Shown piece after piece: positions 1-8,303 of a DNA stretch of 64,000 nucleotides (positions are counted from its first letter, which is position 1; each line of letters begins with the position of its first letter). The notes beneath the pieces were generated by a model. That model did no database searches and was not told where the DNA came from. It saw only the letters and a program-made list of their open reading frames with translations. This stretch comes from Bacillota bacterium. GTDB taxonomy: Bacteria; Bacillota; Clostridia; Lachnospirales; Lachnospiraceae. Location: assembly GCA_023418475.1 (NCBI GenBank), contig JAEZZO010000033.1, positions 190,688-254,687 of the forward strand, in the 5' to 3' direction. A program made the position numbers and the translations under genes.

Positions 1-1
1 C

Positions 2-544
2 GATAAATTTGATGATGCATATGATGTGAGATTTTCCACTTATGCCGTTCCAATGATTACCGGTGAAATAAAACGTTTCTTGCGGGATGACGGCATGATC
101 AAGGTTAGCAGATCCTTAAAGGAAACAGCTGCAAAAATCAGAATGCTCAGAGAAAGATATAGCAACCAGTATGGCAGAGAACCTACAATAGAGGAAATAG
201 AAAAGGAACTTAAGTTAGCAAGAGATGAAATTGTTATGGCTTTGGAAACTGGAGCAGAAGTTGAATCACTTTATAAAACGATTTATCAGGGAGATGGAAG
301 TCCAATTTTTCTAATCGACAAATTGGCAGAAACAAAGGATGAGAGCGAAAATTTAGTGGACAGGCTTGCTTTAAAAGAAATAATTGCTTCCTTAGATGAA
401 AAGGAACGCGAAATCATCAGGCTTCGATACTTTAAAGATAGAACACAAACGGATATTGCAAAGGAACTGGGAATTTCACAGGTGCAGGTATCACGAATGG
501 AAAAAAGAATATTAAAAATCATGAGAGAAAAATTGGGTGCCTAA
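2..544 (+). CDS. sigF: Sporulation sigma factor SigF, 3' part (cut by window edge)
   Basis: Forespore-specific RNA polymerase sigma factor of the SigF/SigG group. The reading frame is already open at base 2 (residues DKFDDAYDVRFSTYAVPMI), so the N-terminus lies outside the window and the GTG at 26 is an internal valine. Visible parts are the end of region 2 (FSTYAVPMITGEIKRFLRDD), region 3 with VSRSLKE, and a C-terminal region 4 helix-turn-helix (TQTDIAKELGISQVQVSRME). The downstream spoVA genes match the spoIIA-spoVA arrangement of sporulators and favour SigF over SigG. A long hairpin follows the stop codon. Identity as a sporulation sigma factor is firm; the F versus G call rests mainly on context. 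Confidence 0.9.
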   Translation, partial: DKFDDAYDVRFSTYAVPMITGEIKRFLRDDGMIKVSRSLKETAAKIRMLRERYSNQYGREPTIEEIEKELKLARDEIVMALETGAEVESLYKTIYQGDGSPIFLIDKLAETKDESENLVDRLALKEIIASLDEKEREIIRLRYFKDRTQTDIAKELGISQVQVSRMEKRILKIMREKLGA

Positions 545-605
545 TATGCATGCTAATTATTACCAGTATAGTAAAATAGGGATTCCATATAATATTTATG
601 AAATT

Positions 606-654
606 ATAAGACAAAGAAAGCATCAGCTATAAGCTGATGCTTTCTTTGTCTTAT
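606..654 (+). terminator. Perfect 23-bp hairpin after sigF
   Basis: Arms 606-628 and 632-654 are perfectly complementary with a 3-nt loop (ATA). The distal arm is T-rich in its second half. It sits 62 bases after the sigF stop and before the next small gene, so it probably terminates or attenuates sigF transcription. It has no separate T-run outside the stem, so RNA processing or 3'-end protection is an alternative. Confidence 0.6.
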
Positions 655-705
655 AGAATGTGCATATGTATGATCATAAAACAGACACAGAAAGGAGCTG
701 GTTAT

Positions 706-861
706 ATGACAGTAAGAATGAAAATATTTTGTATTACCGTTTGTATAATTATTGCCGCTGTTGCAATCGTTTTATTTGTAAGTTATTTCACCGGAAAACA
801 ACCGGGGGAGTATGATGGAACGTTAGTGAATGCCAGGGAAGAAATTCTGAAGTACCTGTAA
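706..861 (+). CDS. Small single-pass membrane protein, 51 aa
   Basis: A 51-residue protein starting MTVRMKIFCITVCII, with one hydrophobic helix at about residues 7-28 and a short polar tail ending REEILKYL. The ATG at 706 is chosen because AAAGGAG at 691-697 lies 8 bases upstream; the longer frame would begin inside the sigF hairpin. It lies between sigF and spoVAC, where B. subtilis has spoVAA/spoVAB, but I see no similarity to those proteins. Its position suggests a forespore membrane role, which is inference only. I do not recognise a family. Confidence 0.6.
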   Translation: MTVRMKIFCITVCIIIAAVAIVLFVSYFTGKQPGEYDGTLVNAREEILKYL

Positions 862-893
862 GGCACATTTCATAATTTGTGAGGTTTTGGTAA

Positions 894-910
894 TGCCGCC
901 TTAGACGGCA
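894..910 (+). promoter_or_regulatory. Small GC hairpin between duplicated SD-like motifs before spoVAC
   Basis: TGCCG (894-898) pairs with CGGCA (906-910). The nonamer TGTGAGGTT occurs at about 879-887 and again at 915-923, so the hairpin separates two copies of the ribosome-binding region; the second copy directly serves the spoVAC ATG at 926. A small translational-control element is possible. Confidence 0.3.
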
Positions 911-925
911 GAATGTGAGGTTGCA

Positions 926-1423
926 ATGAGTAAAAAAGTTACTGTTTCAGAGGTTTTGCAAGAGAAAGATAAAAATAAAAGGAATGAGAATTTTAATCAA
1001 TATGTAAAGCAGGTGACACCTAAAAATAGTATTGCAATAAATACAATCAAAGCCTTTGTAATCGGCGGTATAATTTGTACCATCGGTCAGTTTTTCATTA
1101 ATTTCTACATCTATCTGGGTGCCGGAGAAGAATTAGCAAGGTCATATAATACACTAACCCTCGTATTCCTATCCGTCGTATTAACCGGTTTTGGAATATA
1201 CCAGAAGCTGGCCAAGTTTGGAGGTGCAGGAACTCTGGTGCCAATCACGGGTTTTGCGAACTCGGTAGCTGCACCTGCAATAGAATACAAGAAAGAAGGA
1301 CAGATTTTCGGAATTGGATGCAAAATATTTACGATTGCAGGACCGGTGATTTTATATGGTATCTTTTCCTCCTGGTTACTGGGACTAATTTATTATATCT
1401 TAAAATGTCTTAAAATAGTTTGA
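926..1423 (+). CDS. spoVAC: Stage V sporulation protein AC
   Basis: 165-aa membrane protein of the SpoVA complex, which moves dipicolinic acid into the forespore and releases it at germination; SpoVAC is known as a mechanosensitive channel component. After a basic N-terminal tail there are four or so hydrophobic segments (about residues 42-65, 78-98, 125-160). The family signature GFGIYQKLAKFGGAGTLVPI followed by TGFANSVAAPA is present and echoed in SpoVAE downstream. GTGAGGTT precedes the ATG. spoVAD and spoVAE follow, giving the usual AC-AD-AE order under forespore sigma control. Confidence 0.95.
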   Translation: MSKKVTVSEVLQEKDKNKRNENFNQYVKQVTPKNSIAINTIKAFVIGGIICTIGQFFINFYIYLGAGEELARSYNTLTLVFLSVVLTGFGIYQKLAKFGGAGTLVPITGFANSVAAPAIEYKKEGQIFGIGCKIFTIAGPVILYGIFSSWLLGLIYYILKCLKIV

Positions 1424-1490
1424 TAAACAGCTGCCGATGCTGTTGAAATTGTGCCTGTGCCCTTAAGTATTACAGGCTTTGAAGAAAGGT

Positions 1491-2561
1491 ATGGTTATTA
1501 CTATTATGACAGAAAGTAAAAATATACAGACAAAAATGACCGGAAAACAAAGTATATTGTTTCAAAATCCTCCTTATATTATCTCGGCTTCTTCGATTGC
1601 CGGAAAAAAGGAAGGGGAAGGTCCGATGGGCGCACACTTTGATGTAATCAATGATGATCCTCTCTTGGGAAAGGACTCTTGGGAGGAAGCAGAAAGTGAA
1701 CTGATGAAACAAGCAGCAGGCAAGGTTCTGCAGAAAGCCGGGCTTAGGAGTACGGATATCCGATATTTGGTGGGAGGAGATTTGCTGGGACAGCTAATTG
1801 CGACTTCATTTGGAATAGCAGAACTTGGAATACCGATTATTGGAATATATGGTGCGTGTTCAACAATGGGAGAAGCAATGTCAGTAGGATCCATGCTGAT
1901 TGATGGTGGCTTTGCGGATAAGGTACTGGCAATTACATCAAGTCATTTTGCAGGAGCGGAAAAACAATTTCGTTTTCCGCTTGATTATGGGAACCAACGT
2001 CCATATTCCGCCTCCTGGACAGTAACAGGAAGCGGCGCGGTTATTTTATCCGGTCAGTGTTCCGAAAAATCTAATCCGGAGGAAGCTTCCGTAGTGATAA
2101 AGGGAGTCACGGTAGGCAAGATTGTTGATTATGGACTAAAGGATTCCATGAATATGGGAGCAGCAATGGCTCCAGCCGCCTTTGAAACTATACAGCAAAA
2201 CTTTGTGGATCTGGGAGTTTCACCTTGTTATTATGACAGAATTGTAACCGGTGATCTGGGTTATGTGGGAAAACATATATTAATTGATTTACTGGGTGAG
2301 AAAAATTATGATATCAGTGCTAATCATATGGACTGTGGAATTGAAATATTTGATAAGGACAATCAGGATACTCATGCAGGAGGAAGTGGCTGCGGCTGTT
2401 CAGCAATAATATTTGCAGGCTATATATTGAAACAGCTGCGAGAGAGAAAATGGAAGAGAGTGCTGTTTGTTCCAACCGGTGCTTTATTATCCCAGGTAAG
2501 TTTTAATGAAGGTAAAACAGTACCTGGAATTGCTCATGCAGTGGTAGTAGAAGCATTATAA
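1491..2561 (+). CDS. spoVAD: Stage V sporulation protein AD
   Basis: Thiolase-fold (FabH-like) soluble component of the SpoVA complex that binds dipicolinic acid. Family blocks are visible: GACSTMGEAMSVGSMLIDGG, TSSHFAGAEKQFRFPLDYG, TVTGSGAVILS, SMNMGAAMAPAAF and HAGGSGCGCSAIIFAGYI. The length of about 350 aa is normal. The start is uncertain: GAAGAAAGG at 1481-1489 is too near the ATG at 1491 and rather far from the ATG at 1506, and a TTG at 1479 is also in frame. The coding body is secure. Confidence 0.95.
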   Translation: MVITIMTESKNIQTKMTGKQSILFQNPPYIISASSIAGKKEGEGPMGAHFDVINDDPLLGKDSWEEAESELMKQAAGKVLQKAGLRSTDIRYLVGGDLLGQLIATSFGIAELGIPIIGIYGACSTMGEAMSVGSMLIDGGFADKVLAITSSHFAGAEKQFRFPLDYGNQRPYSASWTVTGSGAVILSGQCSEKSNPEEASVVIKGVTVGKIVDYGLKDSMNMGAAMAPAAFETIQQNFVDLGVSPCYYDRIVTGDLGYVGKHILIDLLGEKNYDISANHMDCGIEIFDKDNQDTHAGGSGCGCSAIIFAGYILKQLRERKWKRVLFVPTGALLSQVSFNEGKTVPGIAHAVVVEAL

Positions 2562-2618
2562 ATGGAAGGAATTGAATTCGTTGTAAGGTCGGTTTATTTG
2601 ATGAAAGGAGTCATTGAA

Positions 2619-2975
2619 ATGGATTATTTAATAGCGTTTCTGGTTGGAGGCGCGATCTGCGCAGCAGTACAGATATTACTTGATAATACAAAGCTCATGC
2701 CTGGTAGAGTAATGGTAATACTTGTTTGTACCGGAGCTATATTAGGAGCTCTTGGTATCTATGAACCCTTTTTAAAATGGGCCGGAGCCGGAGCCGGAGT
2801 TCCTTTAACCGGTTTTGGAAATTCTCTTTTTAAAGGAGTCAGAGAAGCAGTAGATAAAGAGGGATTTATCGGTATATTTAAAGGTGGTTTTACATCGTCC
2901 TCTGTCGGTATATCTGCAGCATTGATCCTAAGCTATATAGCATCATGGTTTTTTAACGCGAAAATGAAATCATAA
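2619..2975 (+). CDS. spoVAE: Stage V sporulation protein AE
   Basis: 118-aa integral membrane protein of the SpoVA dipicolinate channel. Hydrophobic segments lie at about residues 3-20, 28-50 and 90-112, with the family signature KWAGAGAGVPLTGFGNSLFK in between, paralogous to the matching stretch of SpoVAC. The ATG at 2619 is chosen over an upstream in-frame start because AAAGGAG at 2604-2610 lies 8 bases before it. It follows spoVAD by 57 bases and closes the operon ahead of a bidirectional terminator. Confidence 0.95.
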   Translation: MDYLIAFLVGGAICAAVQILLDNTKLMPGRVMVILVCTGAILGALGIYEPFLKWAGAGAGVPLTGFGNSLFKGVREAVDKEGFIGIFKGGFTSSSVGISAALILSYIASWFFNAKMKS

Positions 2976-3040
2976 TAGCTGCTCATATCCAATCGGTAAA
3001 AGAATTTCAGGCTTGTGACGTGCTAATCTTTACTATAATA

Positions 3041-3125
3041 AAAAGACTGTCTTGAATGAACCCTTTTGAAATATCTCTTACTTGAATAAGCAATAATTCA
3101 TTAGCTATCATAAAACAGTCTTTTT
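3041..3125. terminator. Bidirectional terminator between spoVAE and the PBP gene
   Basis: AAAAGACTGT (3041-3050) pairs with ACAGTCTTTT (3115-3124), with T-rich tracts available on both strands. AATGAA (3055-3060) and TTCATT (3097-3102) extend the inner structure. It separates the converging spoVA operon and the minus-strand PBP gene. Confidence 0.7.
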
Positions 3126-3147
3126 GTTTGATTATCTGAATAATGCA

Positions 3148-5934
3148 TTAATAGGGTGGTACAAGATTATTCATTGTGTCATCTGAATTATCTCCTGACA
3201 GACCCGAATTATCACTATTATCGGTGGTGTTGTTATCGGTATTGTTATTGCCGTCGCCTATATTGTCAGTATTATCGTTGCTATCGCTTCCATCTGCACC
3301 ATTGACACCATTCCCGTTGCCTTGATTATTGATATCTTCACCAGGTGAGACATTTATTTTCGCATTTTTATGGATCCAGCATGTTTTACTGGGTAGTATA
3401 AAAGGTGTATCAGCTGTTTTACCGGTCTCTTTTTTGTCTAAAAATACTCTTTCCTTTACAAATATAGGAGGACATTGATCTGTTGCCAGAGCATTTGATT
3501 TGGTACAAATTGTTGCTTTAATATGAACATCACATTTATCGGTAGGTTCCGTACCACTTGCAAAATATTCTGTTTGAACAGTATTACCACCGATATATTC
3601 GTTGCATAGGCCATCAACTGCCAGTTTACCGGATTTTGAGCATATTTTAGCAGTAACAATAGAATCAGGTTTGGTAAAGGTCTTCTTGTCCAGTTTCTTT
3701 TGTATATGGATTTGTTCCATAATAGTTTTCCATATTTTTCTGCAATAGACTTTATCAATCTGTGTACGGTTATTATCAAATCCAGACCACACAGTTGCCG
3801 TATAGTAGGGAGAATATCCGGAAAACCATAAGTCATAGTAATTAGAGGTTGAACCTGTTTTACCTGCTACCGGCATATCGATTGCTGTTAATTTCAGGTT
3901 GGTACCGGTACCTTTATTTACAACGTCCTCCATCGCGCTGGTAAGTAGATAAGAAGTGGATTCTTTCATTACCTGAACTTTCTTCGGGGTTTTATCCAGT
4001 AATATCTTACCATCATGGTCAACAATCTTTGTATAAAAAGTAGGTTCCGTATAAACTCCGCCATTTGCGATAGCAGCATAGGCTGCTGTTAATTCGAGAT
4101 TACTAACGCCATCAGTTAGACCACCAAGAGCAAGCGAAGGATTAATATCGGAAACAACACTGCCGTTATCTTCCTTCCTGGAATTTACCAGAGAAGTAAA
4201 ACCTAGCTTTAATAAATAATCATAACCGACCTGGGGAGTAATATCCACCATTGTTTTAACCGTTATAATATTCATAGAGTGATAAATAGCTTGCCGTAAA
4301 GTAGTAAGTCCATTATAAATACGGTTGGAATCCCAGTTGGATACCTGAACCTTGGTTCCGGGATAATAATAAGGACCGGAATCATCTTGCACGCTTGCAA
4401 GTGTAAAGCCTGCAGAATCTAAAGCAGGAAGGTACGTAGAAAGAATCTTAAAAGTTGAGCCAGGCTGCCGTAACGTATCGGTTGCCCGATTCCAGGTCCG
4501 GTTAGCCTTCTTTTCACCGCGTCCTCCAATCAATGCCTGAACCTGGCCGGTATACTGATCCATTACTACAAAAGAAGATTGAGGCTGTATGGTCATAGTA
4601 ACGTTCTCTCCGAGAATTGTATCTCCGTCCTGAACCATTGCTTTTCGGAATTTATTAATTTTCTTCTGCATGTCCTTTTTGTCCAGAAAGAGTAGAGAAA
4701 ATTTACTTCCATTATTATCTACATACAAATTTTTAGGATCATTATAATTTTTATAGTAATCCAATAGATCATTTCCATGATAATGTATGGTAGTACCATC
4801 TTTCTTCTGAACGGATAAAGCATAAGTTAATTCCCAGTAAGAAATACCCATTGCCGGAAAATTTGATTTATCGGAATATACAGTATCGCATATTTTCTGA
4901 ATGGTTGGATCTTGCGTAGTATAGATGCTAAGACCTCCGCTATAAATTAGATTGGAGGCTTGTGCCTGCGTGTAGCCAAGTTCCTTCTGAAGGTCTTCCA
5001 TTACTTTCTTAATCAGCTCATCTACATAATAGCTGTAATAGGAGGTTACATCCTCTTTGTTATTAATTGATTGAATTCGGGAATAGACATCATCTGCTAT
5101 TGCAGCATCATATTCTTCCTGGGTACAATGTCCCTGCGCTAGCATTTTTCCCAGAACCTCATCCCGTCGTTTTTTATTCTCTTCGGGATATTTGATCGGA
5201 TTTAGGTAAACCGGACGCTGGGTAATAGCAGCAATCGTAGCGGCTTCGGACAAATTAAGATCCTTAGCATCTTTGTTGAAATATTTCTTTGCCGCTGTTT
5301 GTACACCTAAGGTACCTGCACCTAAATTAATCGTATTTAAATAATCTTCCAGAATAGTATCTTTATTAAGCTTATTCTCTAACTGTATCGCAAGATATTG
5401 TTCTTGTATTTTTCGTTCGATACGCTGAACAAAAGTTGCTTCACGGCCTCCATTGAAAACCTGGTTTTTTAGAAGCTGTTGTGTAAGTGTACTTGCACCT
5501 TCATCAAAGTTAAAGGAGGTTAGACCTCTGACACCTGCACGAAGGATACCCCTGACATCAATCCCTTTATGCTCATAAAACCGCTCATCCTCGATACTGA
5601 TAAAAGCATATTTAACGCGGTCAGGCAATTCACTAAGCGGTACAAACGTACGGTTTGCGTTAGCTCCGGCTAATGTTTCAATAACATTACCTTCTTTATC
5701 ATACACCATGGTTGTATAGCCCTTAGGTACAACATCAATTTGAGAAATACTTGGTGCACTATCCACAAGACCCTTTATAAAACCAAAACCGGCAAAGGAT
5801 CCGATTATAGCCAGGCAGACAAATGAAACTATACACAGGCGGAACAATGTAATACGGGCTTTCGAAACCAAACGGCGGGTATTTGATTTTATACTATTTT
5901 GTTTATTTTCAATTCCATTTTTACTGTAGTCCAT
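3148..5934 (-). CDS. Class A penicillin-binding protein (PBP1A type)
   Basis: Bifunctional peptidoglycan glycosyltransferase/transpeptidase, 928 aa. A cytoplasmic basic tail is followed by one transmembrane helix (about 30-57). The GT51 domain (about 75-260) has the catalytic EDERFYEHKG block (E115) and GASTLTQQLLKN. The transpeptidase domain has active-site STFK (S493), SMN (about 553-555) and KTGST (692-696). The tail from about residue 860 is a low-complexity Asn/Asp/Gly/Ser stretch. The ATG at 5934 follows GGAGG by 5 bases. It is a stand-alone gene on the minus strand, preceded by a nested hairpin (6000-6062). Catalytic motifs look intact. Confidence 0.95.
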   Translation of the reverse strand: MDYSKNGIENKQNSIKSNTRRLVSKARITLFRLCIVSFVCLAIIGSFAGFGFIKGLVDSAPSISQIDVVPKGYTTMVYDKEGNVIETLAGANANRTFVPLSELPDRVKYAFISIEDERFYEHKGIDVRGILRAGVRGLTSFNFDEGASTLTQQLLKNQVFNGGREATFVQRIERKIQEQYLAIQLENKLNKDTILEDYLNTINLGAGTLGVQTAAKKYFNKDAKDLNLSEAATIAAITQRPVYLNPIKYPEENKKRRDEVLGKMLAQGHCTQEEYDAAIADDVYSRIQSINNKEDVTSYYSYYVDELIKKVMEDLQKELGYTQAQASNLIYSGGLSIYTTQDPTIQKICDTVYSDKSNFPAMGISYWELTYALSVQKKDGTTIHYHGNDLLDYYKNYNDPKNLYVDNNGSKFSLLFLDKKDMQKKINKFRKAMVQDGDTILGENVTMTIQPQSSFVVMDQYTGQVQALIGGRGEKKANRTWNRATDTLRQPGSTFKILSTYLPALDSAGFTLASVQDDSGPYYYPGTKVQVSNWDSNRIYNGLTTLRQAIYHSMNIITVKTMVDITPQVGYDYLLKLGFTSLVNSRKEDNGSVVSDINPSLALGGLTDGVSNLELTAAYAAIANGGVYTEPTFYTKIVDHDGKILLDKTPKKVQVMKESTSYLLTSAMEDVVNKGTGTNLKLTAIDMPVAGKTGSTSNYYDLWFSGYSPYYTATVWSGFDNNRTQIDKVYCRKIWKTIMEQIHIQKKLDKKTFTKPDSIVTAKICSKSGKLAVDGLCNEYIGGNTVQTEYFASGTEPTDKCDVHIKATICTKSNALATDQCPPIFVKERVFLDKKETGKTADTPFILPSKTCWIHKNAKINVSPGEDINNQGNGNGVNGADGSDSNDNTDNIGDGNNNTDNNTTDNSDNSGLSGDNSDDTMNNLVPPY

Positions 5935-6397
5935 TATATCCTCCATAAAAAATTGTATGAAATAAAACTACAAATGTATTTTAGGGAAAAACCAAAAATC
6001 AAAGGACAGAGAAAGGATACGCCCATTATTGAGATGTATCCGCATGTAACTTTTGTCCTTTGCTTATCGCGTACATTTTAACATATTTCTGTTTGAAAAT
6101 AAAGTTAAATATTTGTGTTAACTAATATCATAACCAAATTGTACCAAATATAATCTTAATAAATTAATCTATTAGAATGAATTGCTATAATTATTTGATA
6201 AAAATCATGAAAACAGAGAATTATTAAGCAAAACTTAAAATAATATACACAAATCATGTATTTATGTCGAAATATAACGAACACGATAATCTGTTGCGTC
6301 CAATTTCACTTTAATTATAAACAATATCTGTGTATAATGTTAATTGTCAGTTTTTTCGTTGTTTATATTATGAGTAAACCTATTAGGGGGTAGTCTT
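5935..6397. other. AT-rich divergent intergenic region
   Basis: No gene is supported. It carries promoters for the diverging PBP and DUF6514 genes. A nested inverted repeat at 6000-6062 lies in the PBP leader (separate entry). TATAAT at 6333-6338 is a good -10 for the plus-strand gene, but I find no convincing -35 at 16-18 bases. Confidence 0.5.
6000..6062 (-). promoter_or_regulatory. Nested hairpin in the PBP leader, possible attenuator
   Basis: CAAAGGACA (6000-6008) pairs with TGTCCTTTG (6054-6062), and inside it GGATAC (6015-6020) pairs with GTATCC (6036-6041). Read on the minus strand the hairpin is followed by a T-rich run (complement of 5985-5999), resembling an intrinsic terminator 65 bases before the PBP start codon. 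Confidence 0.45.
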
Positions 6398-6682
6398 ATG
6401 GAACAAATGCAGTTGCTTTTTACAAGCAAAGTGAAACTCAGTGAGGAAAGAGTCATGAAATTGGATTACAGTCTGATCGAAAGAAATTCGGAACTTAATC
6501 AAGCTTATTATGGAATAAGGGTAACAAAGTTTTTAGATGACTCTACTGAGTCAGATGAAATTCCAGGCATATCTGCATCCAGAGAAAATGCGGTATCTAT
6601 TCTGGAAAAACTGTTTCAGTATGAAGTTACGCCCATTTCCATGGTTGAAATCGTGGACGAGCTGGTAACACAGGGGATATAG
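6398..6682 (+). CDS. DUF6514-like small protein
   Basis: 94-aa soluble acidic protein starting MEQMQLLFTSKVKLSEERVM, with a central YGIRVTKFLDD strand and a C-terminal helix ISMVEIVDELVTQGI. It resembles the small DUF6514 proteins of Lachnospiraceae, recalled from memory. No catalytic motif is visible. AGGGGG at about 6385-6390 is the ribosome-binding site. It is monocistronic, convergent with the YigZ gene 5 bases away. Function unknown. Confidence 0.7.
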   Translation: MEQMQLLFTSKVKLSEERVMKLDYSLIERNSELNQAYYGIRVTKFLDDSTESDEIPGISASRENAVSILEKLFQYEVTPISMVEIVDELVTQGI

Positions 6683-6687
6683 ACAGA

Positions 6688-7338
6688 TCAAAACAGGTGT
6701 ACTTCGCTGCCTATGACGGTGAAGTATACCTGATCAGATATCACAAGAGTGGCTGAACCATTTGTGAGTTCTGCTATTTTTTTTGTGAATGCTTCCTTTC
6801 TGCTGGGATAAATCAGTACATTAAGTGCAACAAGGTCTGTATATTCAGAAGATAAAACAGTGATATTCTCCTGGGAGATATAATATTGTATTTTTCCGAT
6901 ATAATTATAATCTGTAGCAATACGGGTTTGTAATCCCAGCTCTTTTGTTATAATGGTACTGCTTTTAAGACCCTCTGCCGTGGCACTTTGATAGGCCTTA
7001 ACCAGACCACCTGTTCCAAGCAGAGTCCCTCCGAAATAGCGGGTTACCACGACGCAGATATCAGTAAGCCCCTGCGCCAGTAAAACATCCAGCATTGGCC
7101 TTCCGGCTGTTTTACTTGGCTCGCCGTCATCAGAACAGCGCATTAGCGGATTTTCTGTTCCGATAATATAGGCGCTGCAATTATGGGAAGCATCCCAATA
7201 TTTTTTCTTTTGCTCTTCTATTCTATTTATTGCATCTTCCTCTGTACGGACAGGATACACGCTTGCAATAAACCTCGATTTCTTCATTACAAATTCACCG
7301 ATTCCGCCTTCATAAATTGTTTTAAATGCTTCTATCAT
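6688..7338 (-). CDS. YigZ/IMPACT-family protein
   Basis: 216-aa two-domain protein of the YigZ/YvyE (IMPACT) family. The N-terminal UPF0029 domain shows KSRFIASVYPV, WDASHNCSAYIIG, DDGEPSKTAGRPML and VTRYFGGTLLGTGGLVKAYQ; the C-terminal DUF1949 ferredoxin-like domain covers about residues 140-216. The family is linked to translation and nucleic-acid binding, but its biochemical role in bacteria is not settled. Length and motifs are normal. It is a single gene converging with the DUF6514 gene. Confidence 0.93.
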   Translation of the reverse strand: MIEAFKTIYEGGIGEFVMKKSRFIASVYPVRTEEDAINRIEEQKKKYWDASHNCSAYIIGTENPLMRCSDDGEPSKTAGRPMLDVLLAQGLTDICVVVTRYFGGTLLGTGGLVKAYQSATAEGLKSSTIITKELGLQTRIATDYNYIGKIQYYISQENITVLSSEYTDLVALNVLIYPSRKEAFTKKIAELTNGSATLVISDQVYFTVIGSEVHLF

Positions 7339-7498
7339 AGTAATATCTCCATTAATTCGTTCTATTAGATACAGTAACTAACATTGTGTTACTGATTACA
7401 TTGTTTCTTTCGATAAACTTAGTGATGGCATCTGTTGATATTAAGTGGTTATATATGGTATCATAATGTAGTTGAGAATTGATACAGTGGAGGCAATT

Positions 7499-7993
7499 AT
7501 GAAATTAAAGTATGCATCCTGGTTACCGGCAGTTATTTTAATGGCAGTAATATACTGCTTTTCGAATAAACCGGCAAATGATTCAAATCAAACCAGTCTG
7601 ACAATTGTGGACAAAATTATTACATTATGCGAAGATATAAACAATTCTCCTTATGCAGAGGAAAAAAAGACTGAATTATCCGATCAACTGAATTATATTG
7701 TCAGAAAAACAGCTCATTTTTGTGAATATGCACTGTTGGCGATCCTCTTTGCATTACACCTGGCAATCTGGAAACACAGAAGAAAGCAGCTATTTTGGTT
7801 ACCTGTTGCGCTATCCTGTTTTTATGCGATGACAGATGAATTTCATCAGATTTTCATCCCTGGTAGAGCAGGACAGCTGAAAGATGTTCTGCTTGATACT
7901 TCAGGAGCTGCAGTAGGAGCTATGTTCTTCCTGCTCCTGCTTCGTCTTTTTCATCACTGGAGGAGGAAAAAAAGACAGCTTACTGCGTCATAG
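7499..7993 (+). CDS. VanZ-like membrane protein
   Basis: 164-aa integral membrane protein of the VanZ family, whose teicoplanin-resistance founder is poorly understood. Four hydrophobic segments are visible, with the family motif YAMTDEFHQIFIPGRAGQLK and then DVLLDTSGAAVG. The ATG at 7499 is chosen because TGGAGG ends 5 bases upstream; the longer TTG frame lacks such a site. The 3' end overlaps the convergent DUF4250 gene by 14 bases. No vancomycin-resistance genes are nearby, so a general envelope role is more likely. Confidence 0.85.
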   Translation: MKLKYASWLPAVILMAVIYCFSNKPANDSNQTSLTIVDKIITLCEDINNSPYAEEKKTELSDQLNYIVRKTAHFCEYALLAILFALHLAIWKHRRKQLFWLPVALSCFYAMTDEFHQIFIPGRAGQLKDVLLDTSGAAVGAMFFLLLLRLFHHWRRKKRQLTAS

Positions 7994-8168
7994 AGACAAA
8001 GCAGTTGATGTCCTTTCCATAGGAATATTCAATAGAAGACAGAATCTTCTCCAGATGTATGCGATCAATATTAAGACCCAGACAGAGGTCGTCTAAATTA
8101 TGGTATTCATCCCGTAATTTTGTATTAATAAAGCTTAGAAGAATGTAGGGATCTTGTGGTATACTCAT
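7980..8168 (-). CDS. DUF4250 small protein
   Basis: 62-aa protein starting MSIPQDPYILLSFINTKLRD, matching the DUF4250 pattern (xPxDPxxLLSxVNxKLRD...LD.LC..L). The ATG at 8168 is preceded by AAGGAGG at 7 bases; the longer in-frame start is ignored. It is soluble, probably helical, and common in Lachnospiraceae with no known role. It overlaps the 3' end of the VanZ-like gene tail to tail. Confidence 0.8.
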   Translation of the reverse strand: MSIPQDPYILLSFINTKLRDEYHNLDDLCLGLNIDRIHLEKILSSIEYSYGKDINCFVSMTQ

Positions 8169-8303
8169 TGTGTTCCTCCTTATTTCCATTAGGTGATCTT
8201 TATTTTATTATGCACATTCTATCCTGATTTTCAAGACCAAAACCAAGATACTTATATTTCATGTACAGATTGCTAGACTTTGGAAAGGGGCATGATTATT
8301 ATT

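Noticed and set aside
3150..3165. GGGTGGTAC, reminiscent of the T-box antiterminator motif
   Set aside because: It lies at the 3' end of the PBP coding region on the opposite strand and has no stem I or terminator context.
5899..6081. 60-aa ORF across the PBP start region
   Set aside because: Antisense to the PBP N-terminus and leader, no ribosome-binding site, no recognisable family.
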